A DNA stretch of 64,000 nt from Planctellipticum variicoloris (lineage in GTDB: Bacteria > Planctomycetota > Planctomycetia > Planctomycetales > Planctomycetaceae): assembly GCF_030622045.1 (NCBI RefSeq), contig NZ_CP130886.1, positions 2,927,557 to 2,991,556 of the forward strand, read 5' to 3'. The notes below the pieces were generated by a model. The model had not been told where the DNA came from and did not search any database. It saw only the letters and a list, made by a program, of their open reading frames with translations. Both the position numbers and the translations under genes were made by a program. Shown here one piece after another: positions 8,986 to 18,200 of the stretch (position 1 is the stretch's first letter; each line of letters opens with the position of its first letter).

Positions 8986-9062
8986 TACGATGGACGTCCT
9001 CGTCCGTCGACCTCTTCGAGAGAGCGAGAATCTCATCGCGACGGACGAGAACGTCCGCCGTA
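8986..9062. repeat. Inverted repeat, copy 1 of the GACGTCCTCGTCCGTCG family
   Basis: Arms 8986-9009 and 9039-9062 match in 21 of 24 positions, separated by 29 bp. It is followed at about 9105-9160 by CTCTGCG-type words ending in GCGAGAAATCCTC. The whole 8952-9274 interval holds no recognisable gene. A second copy with the same order of parts lies at 30650-30785. Confidence 0.8.
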
Positions 9063-9274
9063 CAGGCGGCCCCACGGTCTCCCGGCGATGACACTCTCCC
9101 CGTAGTCCGTCTCTGCGCTCTCTGCGTCTTCCTCTGCGCCTCTGCGAGAAATCCTCATTCTCCTGAGCCGCGCGATTTCCCCCGCACGTTTGACCATCCG
9201 GCCGGGCAGGGGGGATACTCGTGGAACGACATCCTGCATCCGCGACCCCTCTCACCTCTGGAGGATCGACACCC

Positions 9275-10753
9275 ATGCGCCGCCCGGGATTTCTTCTTGC
9301 CGCACTCCTCTGCTTCAGTCCCGCACTGCTCTCTGCCGCCGAGCGCCCCAACGTCGTCATCATCATCACCGACGACCAGCGCTGGAATGCTTTGAGTCTC
9401 GCCGGCGACCCGAACCTGAAGACGCCGCACATCGACCGGCTTGCCAAAGAAGGGATCTGGTTCAAGAACGCCTTCTGCACCACGTCCCTCTGCTCGCCGA
9501 GCCGTGCGTCGATCCTGTCCGGCCTGTACGCGCACAGTCACAAAGTGGTCAACAACTTCACCGAGTACCCCGCCGCTCTCCCCAGCTTTCCCCGGCAACT
9601 GCAGGGAGCCGGATATGAAACCGCTTACATCGGCAAGTGGCACATGGGCGAGGACAACGACGAGCCCCGCCCCGGCTTCAACCACTTCATCACGCACAAG
9701 GGGCAGGGAAAATACTTCGACACGGCGTTCAACGTCGATGGCCAGGGAGCGAAGGTCTTTCCCGGCTACTACACGCACGTCGTGACGAAAATGGCCCTCG
9801 ACTGGATCAACAAGCCCCGCTCGCAGCCCTTCCTGCTGATGCTCGGCCACAAGGCCCCGCACAGCTTCTACACCCCCGAGCCAAAATACGCCCACGTCTT
9901 CGACGACGTGAAATTCGGCTACCCGCCCTCCGCCTTCCAGCTCGACGACAAGCCGGAGTGGTTCAAGACCCGGCTCAACACCTGGCACGGCATCTACGGG
10001 CCGCTGTTTGACTTCCGCAAGAAGTTCCCCGACTCCAGCCCGGAAGCGGTCAAGGACTTCGATGCGATGACCCGCTCCTACCTGGCCACGCTGATCAGCG
10101 TCGACGACAGCGTGGGACAGCTCTACGCCGCCCTGGAGAAGTCCGGCCAGCTCGACAAGACGGTGATCATCTTCACGACCGACAACGGCCTGCTCAACGG
10201 CGAACACGGCATGGTCGACAAGCGGACGGCCCACGAGCCGAGCATTCGCGTCCCCCTCATCGTCCGCTATCCGGGTCTGACGCCGGCCGACAAGCCGAAG
10301 GTCGTCGAAGAAATGATCCTGCATACCGACATGGCCCCGACAATCCTGGAACTGGCCGGCGCGCTTCCGCTGCCGGGCATCCACGGCCGTTCCTGGGCGA
10401 CGCTCGCCCGGGCCGGCGACCCGACCTGGCGACGGAGTTTTCATTACGAATACAACTACGAGAAACAGTTCCCCTATACGCCAAACGTGCGGGCGGTCCG
10501 CAGCGACCGCTGGAAGTACATCCATTACCCGCCCGGCGACGGCACTCCGGACACCCACCTGGCGGAGCTGTACGACCTGCAAAACGACCCCGAGGAATCG
10601 AAGAACCTGATCAAGCTCCCCGAGTACGAAGACCGCCTGAAATCCCTGAGCGCAGAACTGGAACGTCTGCTGAAGGCGACGGGGGCCGATCCGGACCAGA
10701 TGCCGAAGGACGAGGGAATCAAGCAGGAGCTGCCGGATTTGAAGATTCGGTGA
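9275..10753 (+). CDS. Secreted type I sulfatase
   Basis: 492 residues. Start at 9275 is preceded by GGAGGA at about 9259 and gives the signal peptide [21 protein letters not shown]. Alkaline-phosphatase-superfamily sulfatase: N-terminal metal motif [11 protein letters not shown], then the formylglycine signature [11 protein letters not shown] (C-x-P-S-R, about residue 72), GKWHMGED, and a late [15 protein letters not shown]. The Cys of the signature would be converted to formylglycine by an FGE-type enzyme not seen here. The likely role is release of sulfate from a sulfated polysaccharide in the periplasm or outside the cell. Substrate cannot be deduced. The 3' end is only 8 bp from an IS-bearing hairpin repeat. 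Confidence 0.93.
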   Translation: MRRPGFLLAALLCFSPALLSAAERPNVVIIITDDQRWNALSLAGDPNLKTPHIDRLAKEGIWFKNAFCTTSLCSPSRASILSGLYAHSHKVVNNFTEYPAALPSFPRQLQGAGYETAYIGKWHMGEDNDEPRPGFNHFITHKGQGKYFDTAFNVDGQGAKVFPGYYTHVVTKMALDWINKPRSQPFLLMLGHKAPHSFYTPEPKYAHVFDDVKFGYPPSAFQLDDKPEWFKTRLNTWHGIYGPLFDFRKKFPDSSPEAVKDFDAMTRSYLATLISVDDSVGQLYAALEKSGQLDKTVIIFTTDNGLLNGEHGMVDKRTAHEPSIRVPLIVRYPGLTPADKPKVVEEMILHTDMAPTILELAGALPLPGIHGRSWATLARAGDPTWRRSFHYEYNYEKQFPYTPNVRAVRSDRWKYIHYPPGDGTPDTHLAELYDLQNDPEESKNLIKLPEYEDRLKSLSAELERLLKATGADPDQMPKDEGIKQELPDLKIR

Positions 10754-10760
10754 TCGCACT

Positions 10761-10781
10761 GGTTCCCAGGCTCTGCCTGGG
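10761..10781. repeat. Hairpin repeat, copy 2 (left flank of the insertion sequence)
   Basis: GGTTCCCAGGC-TCT-GCCTGGG. It lacks the final AACC of the full palindrome. It directly abuts the left end of the insertion sequence at 10782. Confidence 0.8.
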
Positions 10782-10794
10782 CTGCGCGAAATCG

Positions 10795-12045
10795 TCAATT
10801 GTTGGCGGTCCCGGTTGATCCGGCTTTTGTTCCTGGAAGGACGGGGAGGGCCTGGCGGCGCTGGGCTGTCAGCGACTTGCCTAAGTGGTCGTCGATCCAC
10901 GCGAGCAGGTCGCGATGCCGCACGGCGTTCAGGGCTTCGCAGATCTTTTCCTCGCTGATCCGCACGACCGACGCGGCCATCCCCAGAATCAGTTTCGTAA
11001 AGCCGCCGCGGCTGTGCTGGCCCTGCAAACGCTTGCCCTTGCCGATCAGCGATTCCAGCACTTCGCTGCTGGCCGGCAGACTCTGTCCGGGGAGCACGCC
11101 GCTCGACTGCTCGCTCACGAACTCCACCAGCCGCGCCGCCGCACGCTCACCGGCAGGCGTTCGGGCCACCGTCTCCAGTTGCCGGCGCAGCGTCTCGCCG
11201 GCGGCGGCGTGGTAGCCCGCCACGCGCAGGAACTCCAGCATGTGGTCCTTGACCGCCTGCAAGTCGTTCCAGTCCACGAGCGCCTCCCGGAAGTCGCGGA
11301 TCCAGCCGAACTTCTCCTCGAGCCGCGTCAGGTCGAGACCCGCGGGACGTTCGGCCGCGGGCGTGTCGATCAGCCGCAGCATGCGGGCGCCCCAGCCGAT
11401 CAGCGGCCCCAAGTTCAAGTAACGCCCTTTGACTTTCTGCGTGGGGGGAGCAAGGTGTCCGAGTTCCGTCTGCTTCACCCGTGGCTGCGTCTGCCCGCAG
11501 TGTTTGACGAACGCGATCCACCGCGGATCGGCGAGCAGTTCGTGCTTGAGCACGATCGCCGTCTTGTGGGCGATGTCGTGCAGCACCTGCGTCGTCGGGT
11601 GCTGTTCGCGGAAACGCTGAGCGCCGCCGAGAAGATCCGAACCCTCGTCGCTGAGGATGGCGGCCGGCACGCCGACCAGCCCGGCCGCAGCCGCGAGCTG
11701 CCGCTGGACGATCTCGCCGCTGGATTTTTCGACCGGCTGCAGCGCCAGCAGCGTCAGATCCTGGTGCGTCAGCGGCGCCGTCAGCGCTTTCCACGCCGAC
11801 AATCGCAGCCCCGCGATGACCAGACACTTCCGCGACCCCAGTTGCAGCGTGTGGTCGACGAGGAACACCCAGTCGGCGGCGAATTCCTTGGGCCGCCGCA
11901 ACTCGTGCAGTCCCAGCCGCAGCAGCCACGCTTCCGCAGTATTGGCCGCAGGAGCCCCCCGGAACTGGGGCAGGCTGTCCCGCAGCAGTTCGACCACCGC
12001 CCGGCAGCCGCGAAAGCTGACCGCTCCGGCCAGACAGAACTGCAA
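10795..12045 (-). CDS. DDE-type transposase-like protein (orfB)
   Basis: 416 residues from a TTG at 12045, but the frame stays open up to 12147 and the upstream codons (HHAYSAAAIGLTL) look like real protein, so the true N-terminus is probably earlier. Candidate catalytic residues: first Asp in WVFLVDHTLQLG, second Asp in AILSDEGSDLLGG, and Glu in SSEVLESLIGKGKRL. The following GGFTKLILGMAAS segment is also typical of this transposase group. It lies just inside the left terminal repeat. There is no ATG, GTG or TTG between 12147 and 12048 in frame, so expression may need recoding from orfA or reinitiation. It appears undamaged within the sequence seen. Confidence 0.75.
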   Translation of the reverse strand: MQFCLAGAVSFRGCRAVVELLRDSLPQFRGAPAANTAEAWLLRLGLHELRRPKEFAADWVFLVDHTLQLGSRKCLVIAGLRLSAWKALTAPLTHQDLTLLALQPVEKSSGEIVQRQLAAAAGLVGVPAAILSDEGSDLLGGAQRFREQHPTTQVLHDIAHKTAIVLKHELLADPRWIAFVKHCGQTQPRVKQTELGHLAPPTQKVKGRYLNLGPLIGWGARMLRLIDTPAAERPAGLDLTRLEEKFGWIRDFREALVDWNDLQAVKDHMLEFLRVAGYHAAAGETLRRQLETVARTPAGERAAARLVEFVSEQSSGVLPGQSLPASSEVLESLIGKGKRLQGQHSRGGFTKLILGMAASVVRISEEKICEALNAVRHRDLLAWIDDHLGKSLTAQRRQALPVLPGTKAGSTGTANN

Positions 12046-12133
12046 CGTCAGGCCGATGGCCGCTGCCGAATACGCATGATGGGCCGGTCGGACGGCGTCC
12101 GGGAGGGGGCCAGGGGCTGCGTCGGCGACCCGG

Positions 12134-12388
12134 TCAGCGCCCGGATTTTAAGGCGGCGATCTCACGTTCCAGGTCCGCCGCGCGGCGTTCGGCCGCGGCG
12201 GCCCGCGTGCGCCACATCGCGCGGCTCTTCTCGACGGCGCGGGTCTGGTTCTGCAGGAGCTTGCAGGTTCGCTTCCACTGGCCGGACTTCGCCTTCCACC
12301 GATTGCGACTCCGCTCGAAGAACCGCACCAACTTGCCCGCCGGCGACGAATACCGGGCGACGGCTGTTTCGCTGGTTTCGCAGGTCAT
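12134..12388 (-). CDS. Small basic coiled-coil protein of the insertion sequence (orfA)
   Basis: 84 residues starting MTCETSETAVARY. A very strong ribosome site (AAGGAGG) lies 6 nt before the ATG. The protein is basic in the middle (FFERSRNRWKAKSGQWKR) and ends in an Ala/Glu heptad-like helix (AAAERRAADLEREIAALKSG), which suits DNA binding plus oligomerisation. It overlaps the open frame of the transposase by about 14 nt. The transposase is in the +1 frame relative to orfA, and the orfA stop reads CGC TGA C. It could be a regulator or the N-terminal domain of a fused transposase. Confidence 0.7.
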   Translation of the reverse strand: MTCETSETAVARYSSPAGKLVRFFERSRNRWKAKSGQWKRTCKLLQNQTRAVEKSRAMWRTRAAAAERRAADLEREIAALKSGR

Positions 12389-12479
12389 GACGTTCCTCCT
12401 TGAACAAAAAGCCCAGTGGAACAAAAACGCGACGATTCGCCGAGGCCAATTGCCCCTGAAAACGACGGATTTCGCGCAG

Positions 12480-12500
12480 CCCAGGCTCCGCCTGGGAACC
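12480..12500. repeat. Hairpin repeat, copy 3 (right flank of the insertion sequence)
   Basis: CCCAGGC-TCC-GCCTGGGAACC, the mirror of copy 2 and lacking the leading GGTT. The following bases to about 12580 hold more short palindromic words (CGAGGCTCTGCCTCG and relatives). Nothing gene-like was seen in 12501-12639. Confidence 0.8.
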
Positions 12501-12639
12501 GCCAGCCTTCGAGGCTCTGCCTCGCTCGGAGCGACATGCCGCGAGCGAGCCCGAGGGCGCAGAGCGTTCAAGGGCGACATTCCCAAGCAGGAACCCGGGG
12601 ACGAGATTGCAGTTACCTCCGCCACGCCCATTGGCGGAT

Positions 12640-12900
12640 TCAGCGAGTGCCACCAGAACTGTCAGAGCCTTCGCCCTGCTCCCGCTTCTGACGTTTCTGA
12701 AGGGCCTCTTCCAGCCCTTCGATGCGTCGTTCGAGGAACTGCTGCTCCTCGCACTGACGCTGGTTTTCGCGTCTGAGCTGGTGGAGCTCGTTCTCCACTT
12801 TCGCCTCTCTCATCTGACGGGGCATGCCGCAATTCCCACCGCCGGCAACGAACGGAGCAAAACTTGCAACAAGCAGCAGAGAGATCCGGCGCGACCGCAT
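12640..12900 (-). CDS. Small secreted coiled-coil protein, hypothetical
   Basis: 86 residues. N-terminal signal-like stretch MRSRRISLLLVASFAPFVAG, then a highly charged helix (VENELHQLRRENQRQCEEQQ, LERRIEGLEEALQKRQK) with heptad spacing, ending in a Gly/Ser tail. GGAG lies about 9 nt before the ATG. No family was recognised. It lies 117 bp after the DUF58 gene on the same strand, separated from it by a hairpin. It could be a late member of that cluster or stand alone. The coding call rests on the signal peptide plus heptads in a short ORF. Confidence 0.5.
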   Translation of the reverse strand: MRSRRISLLLVASFAPFVAGGGNCGMPRQMREAKVENELHQLRRENQRQCEEQQFLERRIEGLEEALQKRQKREQGEGSDSSGGTR

Positions 12901-12943
12901 GGAACAGACTCCGGCCCACGAGAGGGGTTCAGCGGAGCTGATG

Positions 12944-12968
12944 TTAGCGGTTTAGCGCAAACGGCTAA
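12944..12968 (-). terminator. Hairpin downstream of the DUF58 gene
   Basis: TTAGCGGTTT-AGCGC-AAACGGCTAA: a 10-bp stem with one mismatch and a 5-nt loop, 50 bp after the DUF58 stop. A plausible transcript end for the long leftward cluster, or another intergenic palindrome. Confidence 0.5.
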
Positions 12969-13017
12969 AGAGGTCCTCGGGCGCCCGCCCTTCGCCGACG
13001 CAGAGCATGCACCCTCA

Positions 13018-13920
13018 CTACCGCGCCCCCCTTAACACCGCCCGCTGGTTCAGATGATCCAGAATCACCCCCGCCAGCGGGCGCCGCGTGTCGACCTGCA
13101 CCCGCTCGATCTTGTTCCGCTGGCAGATCTCGTCGAGCTGCGCGACGTACCGGCCGAACGATTTCAGATACGCCGCCCGGATCTCCTGCGGGCTCGTCAG
13201 GTACTCTTCAACCGCCTCCAGCCCCTGAAACTTCACCATCCCGTCGAACTCGAAGGCGATTTCGTCGTGGTGCAGAATGTGGAACAGGACCACTTCGTGG
13301 CGCTGGTAGCGCAGCCGCTGAACCGCCTCTTCCAACCCCGGCAGATCGCCGAAGAAGTCGCTGCAGATCATCACGATCTCCCGCCGGCCCATCCGCCCCC
13401 CCAGATCCTGCAGCGATTCCGTCAGCCGGGTCTTTTCGACAGGTTTGATGTCGTCCAGGTGCTCGATCATCCGGATCACCTGGGCCGGCGTATTGCCCGG
13501 CGGCACCCAGCCCCGCACCCGGTCGTCGAACGTCCCCAGCGAGACCTTGTCGTTCTGCTGCACGATGGCATAGGCCAGCGTTGCCGCAAGCTGGGCGGCG
13601 TACTGCAGCTTCTGCTCGGCCGCCTCGCCGTAGCGCATCGAGGCGCTCACATCCAGCAGCAGGTGGCAGACGAAGTTCGTCTCCAGCTCGTACTGCTTGA
13701 TAAACAGCCGGTCCCGTTTGTAATACAGCCGCCAGTCGACGTGCCGCGGATCGTCCCCCGCGACATATTCGCGATGCCCGGCGAATTCCACCGCAAACCC
13801 GCTCAAGGGGGACTTGTGCGCCCCCGCCAGGTTGCCGTAAACGAGGTCCCGCGGCTCGATCGGCCGATGGGCCATCTGCTCCAGCACCTGCGGATTGATG
13901 TAGCGGGAGAGGATCGACAT
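13018..13920 (-). CDS. DUF58 domain-containing protein (vWA-like)
   Basis: 300 residues from MSILSRYINPQVLEQM; the extension to 13953 reads through AT-rich intergenic repeat. DUF58 core: DLVYGNLAGAHKSPLSGFAV, EFAGHREYVAGDDPRHVDWR (about residue 50), then the vWA-type metal site LLLDVSASM (DxSxS, about residue 88). Such proteins usually sit beside a MoxR ATPase and are thought to work with it in folding or maturation of envelope or metal-containing complexes. Here it is 57 bp downstream of moxR on the same strand. Those 57 bp include three near-identical octamers ACCAATTA (13941-13964). Confidence 0.93.
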   Translation of the reverse strand: MSILSRYINPQVLEQMAHRPIEPRDLVYGNLAGAHKSPLSGFAVEFAGHREYVAGDDPRHVDWRLYYKRDRLFIKQYELETNFVCHLLLDVSASMRYGEAAEQKLQYAAQLAATLAYAIVQQNDKVSLGTFDDRVRGWVPPGNTPAQVIRMIEHLDDIKPVEKTRLTESLQDLGGRMGRREIVMICSDFFGDLPGLEEAVQRLRYQRHEVVLFHILHHDEIAFEFDGMVKFQGLEAVEEYLTSPQEIRAAYLKSFGRYVAQLDEICQRNKIERVQVDTRRPLAGVILDHLNQRAVLRGAR

Positions 13921-13977
13921 GCAGGGGCAAAGCTCCAAACACCAATTAACCAATTAACCAATATCAAATTACAAAGA

Positions 13978-15039
13978 TCAGCCTCTTGCAGTCGCCAGCC
14001 GATCGCTCCCAGGTTTCGCGGCCGGCTTGGTGTAGGCACGGTCGGCGGGAGTGTGTTCCATCAGCATGGCAATCAGTTTCTCGCCATTGACGCCGGCCGC
14101 CTGAGCGGCGTAGTTGGGGGCGATGCGGTGCCGGAGGGCCCCCGCCGCGACCGACTGCACGTCGCCGACCGAGGCGTGATAGCGTCCGTAGAGGACAGCC
14201 CTCGCCTTGGCCGCCGAAACGAGCGTCAACACGCCGCGCGGTCCCGCTCCCCAGCTCACCCACTTGTTGACGAAGTCGGGAGCTTCCTCGCTTCCCGGAC
14301 GCGAAGCCCGCACGAGAGCCCAGGCGTAGCCCAGGACCTGGTCGCTGACCGGGACGCGCGTGACGAGCTGCTGGAATTCGAGGATTTCCGCCGCGCCGAT
14401 CACCGGCAGGACCGTCCCCTGCTGGCCGGAGGTGACCCGCCGGGCGACTTCCCATTCCTCTTCGCCGGACGGATAGTCGAGGCGGATGTGGAGCAGGAAG
14501 CGGTCGAGCTGGGCTTCGGGGAGCGGGTACGTCCCTTCCTGTTCGAGCGGGTTCTGCGTCGCCAGCACGAAGAACGGATTGGGGAGTCTGTGGACGGTCC
14601 CCCCCGCGCTGATCTGCCGCTCCTGCATCGCCTCGAGCATCGAAGCCTGCGTCTTGGGAGGCGTCCGGTTGATTTCGTCGGCAAGGATCAGGTTCGCGAA
14701 CAGCGGCCCCCGGAGGAACCGATATTCGCGGGCTCCGGTCTCGGGATTCTCCTGGATCACGTCGGCCCCGGTGACGTCGCTGGGCATCAGGTCGGGGGTG
14801 AACTGGATCCGCTTGAAACTCAGATCCATCGCCTCGGCCAGCGAGCTGACCAGCAGCGTCTTCGCCAGGCCCGGCACCCCTTCGAGCAGCGCATGCCCGC
14901 GGGCGAAGATGGCGATCAGCACCTGCTCGATGACGTCGTGCTGTCCGACGATCACCTTCGCCAGTTCATCGCGCAAACGGTTATAAGCCTGCTCGCAGCG
15001 CTGAACGGAGGCAACGTCGTCGGGGGGAATTTCGGTCAT
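13978..15039 (-). CDS. MoxR-family AAA+ ATPase
   Basis: 353 residues. Walker A GVPGLAKT (residues 54-61), Walker B LILADEINRT (about 117-126) followed by PPKTQASMLEAMQERQ, sensor 1 region FFVLATQNPLEQEGTYPLPEAQLDRF, and the C-terminal lid with arginine-rich helices. MoxR ATPases act as chaperone-like partners of vWA proteins. The cluster has three such proteins: DUF58 immediately downstream and two vWA-like membrane proteins upstream. A 253-bp repeat-containing gap separates this gene from the upstream 1303-aa gene, so moxR-DUF58 may have its own promoter. Confidence 0.95.
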   Translation of the reverse strand: MTEIPPDDVASVQRCEQAYNRLRDELAKVIVGQHDVIEQVLIAIFARGHALLEGVPGLAKTLLVSSLAEAMDLSFKRIQFTPDLMPSDVTGADVIQENPETGAREYRFLRGPLFANLILADEINRTPPKTQASMLEAMQERQISAGGTVHRLPNPFFVLATQNPLEQEGTYPLPEAQLDRFLLHIRLDYPSGEEEWEVARRVTSGQQGTVLPVIGAAEILEFQQLVTRVPVSDQVLGYAWALVRASRPGSEEAPDFVNKWVSWGAGPRGVLTLVSAAKARAVLYGRYHASVGDVQSVAAGALRHRIAPNYAAQAAGVNGEKLIAMLMEHTPADRAYTKPAAKPGSDRLATARG

Positions 15040-15080
15040 GACGATCTCTCAAGAACCTGAGGTTCAATATTTAAAAAGTA

Positions 15081-15278
15081 GGAGTGAACCACGAATTCCC
15101 ACGAATCGGCACGAATGAATCGCAGAAACCACCGAAGCCATTGTGAAGGCAAGTCGACCTCTTTCTGAGACCGATTTCGTCGAATGGCTTCTCAAAATCG
15201 CACTGGTGACTGAAGACCACCTGTGCCACCCGATGAAATCCGGATTCGTGCTCATTCGTGTGCTTCGTGGTTCACTCT
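15081..15278. repeat. Long inverted repeat with GTGAACCACGAA words
   Basis: The left arm (15081-15120) reads GGAGTGAACCACGAATTCCC, then ACGAATCGGCACGAATGAAT. The right arm (15241-15278) is its imperfect reverse complement, with TTCGTGCTCATTCGTGTG and TTCGTGGTTCACTC. The arms flank about 120 bp. It fills the gap between the 1303-aa gene and moxR (15040-15292). No gene was seen inside. Confidence 0.75.
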
Positions 15279-15292
15279 TCTCCAAACTCTGA

Positions 15293-18200
15293 CTAATCCA
15301 CGCTCTGAAAATACTTCCGCAATCGTTCTTCATAGGCCCGCGGAGCCCGCTGGTTCACTCCGCCGCGGAGGCTCTTCTGCAGTTCCGGCGGCAGCTTGGC
15401 GAACCAGGGTTCCTCGCGGAGGGCGCGACTCGTGGCGTCCGAGTCTCCCTGTCGCGCGCCGCTCCGGTCGTCTCGCAGGTCGGTCCCTTCCGGCATCTTC
15501 GCCAGCGGGCTGTCCGTCTGCGGTTGCGTCTGCGCCGGCGAGCCGGGCTGCGACTTGCTGAGGGCCGAGCTGTTCGTGCTGGCCGTCTGGTTCCCCTGTT
15601 GCGGCTGGCCCGGCTGACTCGGCGGAGGATTCTGCGTCGAGCTGGGATTGCCGGCATGCTCGGCGGCACCGGCCGCGGAAGCCATGGCCTGCTGCAGGGC
15701 TTCGAGCGCCTCCGGACCGAGAATCTGCTGGGCGGTGACTTCCGCCGACTTTGGAACCACGCCGGTCCCCATCGATGGCGAGCCCGGCTGCTGTCCTGCC
15801 TGAGGGCCTCCGGCGGACGCCTGGCTGGAGGGATCCGGCTGGCCGCCAGGCTGGCCCGGTTCTGAGGGGGACTGTCCAGGCTGACCCGGATCGGCCGCGC
15901 TGGCGGTTCCTTCGGCAGGCGACTGCGCCGTTCCCTCGCCTTGCCCCGGCATCGATTGCCCCTTTCCGGGCTGGTCACCGGGCGACTTACCCAAAGAGGG
16001 CAGTTTCGACGCCAGTTCCAGGGCTTCTCGAAGCGGCGGATTGAGAATCTCGTTCTGACCGGAGAGTTCGGCGGCGCCCTGTCCGGTGGCATTCAGGGCT
16101 TCGGCGAAGCGTTCCATCGCCTGGGCGACGGCGTCCTGGGGCGGCGGACTTTCTCCCTGCTGCGCCGCCTGAGCCAGCTCCGCCGCCGACTGCGCCAGCT
16201 TCTCGGCGGCGGACTGCTGAGCCTCGACTTGCTCGGCAATCGCCCGCGCCATCGCCTGGTCGCGCTGAGACTGCTGCTCGCCGGCGGCCAGATTCGCCAC
16301 GGCCCGTTCGAGCTGGCGCTCGGCCTGGTCGGCTGCCGCCTGCATCCGCTCGGCCGAGGTCTCGGGGGCCGCCCCCGTCTTCGAGGCCTGGGCGGCCGCC
16401 TGCAACGCCTCACCCGCCCCCATGTCCAGCCGGCCGGCTTCACGCGACAGCTCGGCCGCCCCCTGCGCCTGGGCGTTCATCCGGGCGGCCTGCGCCTGCT
16501 GCAGTCCGGCGATCGCGTTCGAAAGCTGCTCCTCGGCGGCGGCCAGTTGTCGTCCGGCCTCCTGCTGAGCCGGCTTCGCTTCGGCGTTCTCGCCCGCGGC
16601 CAGTTGGGCGGCGGCCCCTTCCGCCGCCTCGGCAGCCCCCTGCAGAATCTCCGCCGCAGTCGGGGCGGCCTTGTCGACCAACTCGGCCGCTTCACGGGCC
16701 AGGCTGGCGGCGCCCTGTTGAGCTGCGGAATCGGGAGGCCCTTTCGGTCCGGACTGCTCCGCCTGCCGAGCCGCCTCGCGCGCCCGTTCGGCGGCTCGGG
16801 CCAGCGCCCCCTCCGCCTGCTCCCGATGTTCGGACGCCGCAGTGGTGTCGCCGTCGAGCAGATTCCGCGCGGCCTCGGCGGCCGCCTGGCCAGCTTCCCG
16901 AACTGCCTCTGCGAGCTCCGTGTCCGATGATCCCTGTTCGGCCGCACTTTGCAGGGCGTCCGCAACGGCCTGTTGACGCGCGGCAGCCGCCAGCGGCGTC
17001 GACGTATTCCCCGTCTCGGCCGCGGCGGCCATCTCCGAGGCCTGTTCCTGAGCCGCCATAGCCTCAGTCAATGTCGCCGCGAGCTCCAGCGCCTCTGCGG
17101 CGGCCACGTTTCCCGCTGCCTTGAATTGCTCCCGGCGCGCGGCGGCGGTCTTGCCGCGAGCAGCCTCCAACTGACCGAGCCGGGCGCGTTCCGAGGTCGC
17201 CTGTTCGGCCGCCAGCCCCTCCGCCTTCTCGCGGGACTCCGCGAGCGTCTGGCCTTGCTCTCCCAAGTCCGCCGCCAGTTCCTCGGCCGCTTTGGCGATG
17301 TCGGCCCGGAGTTGTTTCGCCGCCTGGGAGAACTCGTTGGCCGCGGTCATTGTGGGCTCGCGGGCCATCTCCAGCGATTGTGATTGATCTTCGGCGGCGG
17401 TCGCCTTGGCCGCTTCGGCAAGCGTCTGCCCGGCCTGATCGGCCGCCGCCTTGCCCTTTTCAATCGCTGCGGCCGCCTCAGGCGACATCTCCGCAATCGC
17501 TTCGGCCAGTCGGCCGGCCACCTCGCCCACGTCCTGCTGTCGGGCCGCCAGCTCGCCAGCGGCGTCTGCCGAGGGCTCTTTCACAGCGGCGGAAGTCTCG
17601 GCCGCGAGCTGACGTTCCTGGGCCGCGGCCCGTTCCAGGACCTCGGCCGCGCGGGCCATTTCGCCGATTTCCACAGCCGCCGCGGTATTCTTCGCGGTTC
17701 GCAGATCGGCTTCGACGGCGGCGAGCGCCCGGTCGACGAGATCTTCGGCACTGGCCAGCGCCGCGGCGCTGGCCGGGTCGGCCGGCTTGTCGCCATCGGT
17801 CTGCAGCTCGTTTCGGGCGGCTTCCGCCGCTTCGCGGGCGGCTTCAATGCGATCCGTCAAACGGGGACCGATCTCCGCCTTGGACGCCTCAGCAAGCCGG
17901 TCGAGCGCGGCCTGTGCGCGGGGAACGGCCTGCGCGGAGTCGGCCTTCGCAGTCTCAGCGGCTGCTGATTGTTGTTCCGCGGCGCCAGCCAGCTTGTCGC
18001 GCGTCTGCTCCAGAGCGGCGACCTGCTTCCGCCAGTCGGCCGCGGAATGTTCGCTTTCCGGCGTCCGCTGGCCGGCGGCGAGCAGACTCTCCAGCTCCGT
18101 CAGGTGTCCGAGGACTTCGGACTGCTCTGTCACTGCAGCTTCGGCCTCCCCGTCGAAAAGTCGTGCAGTCGCCTCATAGGCTTCCTGGGCAGCACGCTCG

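Larger units (their letters stand above)
10782..12479. mobile_element. Insertion sequence with 11-bp terminal inverted repeats and two ORFs
   Basis: About 1.7 kb. The left end CTGCGCGAAAT (10782-10792) matches the right end (12469-12479) in reverse complement. Outside each end lies a copy of CCCAGGCTCYGCCTGGG (10765-10781 and 12480-12496) differing by one base. Two readings are possible: a 17-bp target duplication of a palindromic repeat, or an element whose inverted repeats include the hairpin. It encodes a small orfA (12134-12388) and a DDE-type transposase (10795-12045), both leftward. I cannot place it in a named IS family. Confidence 0.8.

Noticed and set aside
8952-9274. CRISPR array or tRNA in the repeat-rich gap
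   Set aside because: The repeats are inverted pairs and short words without regular spacers, and no cloverleaf can be drawn.
13054-15060. 668-aa rightward ORF across DUF58 and moxR
   Set aside because: Antisense to two well-supported genes.
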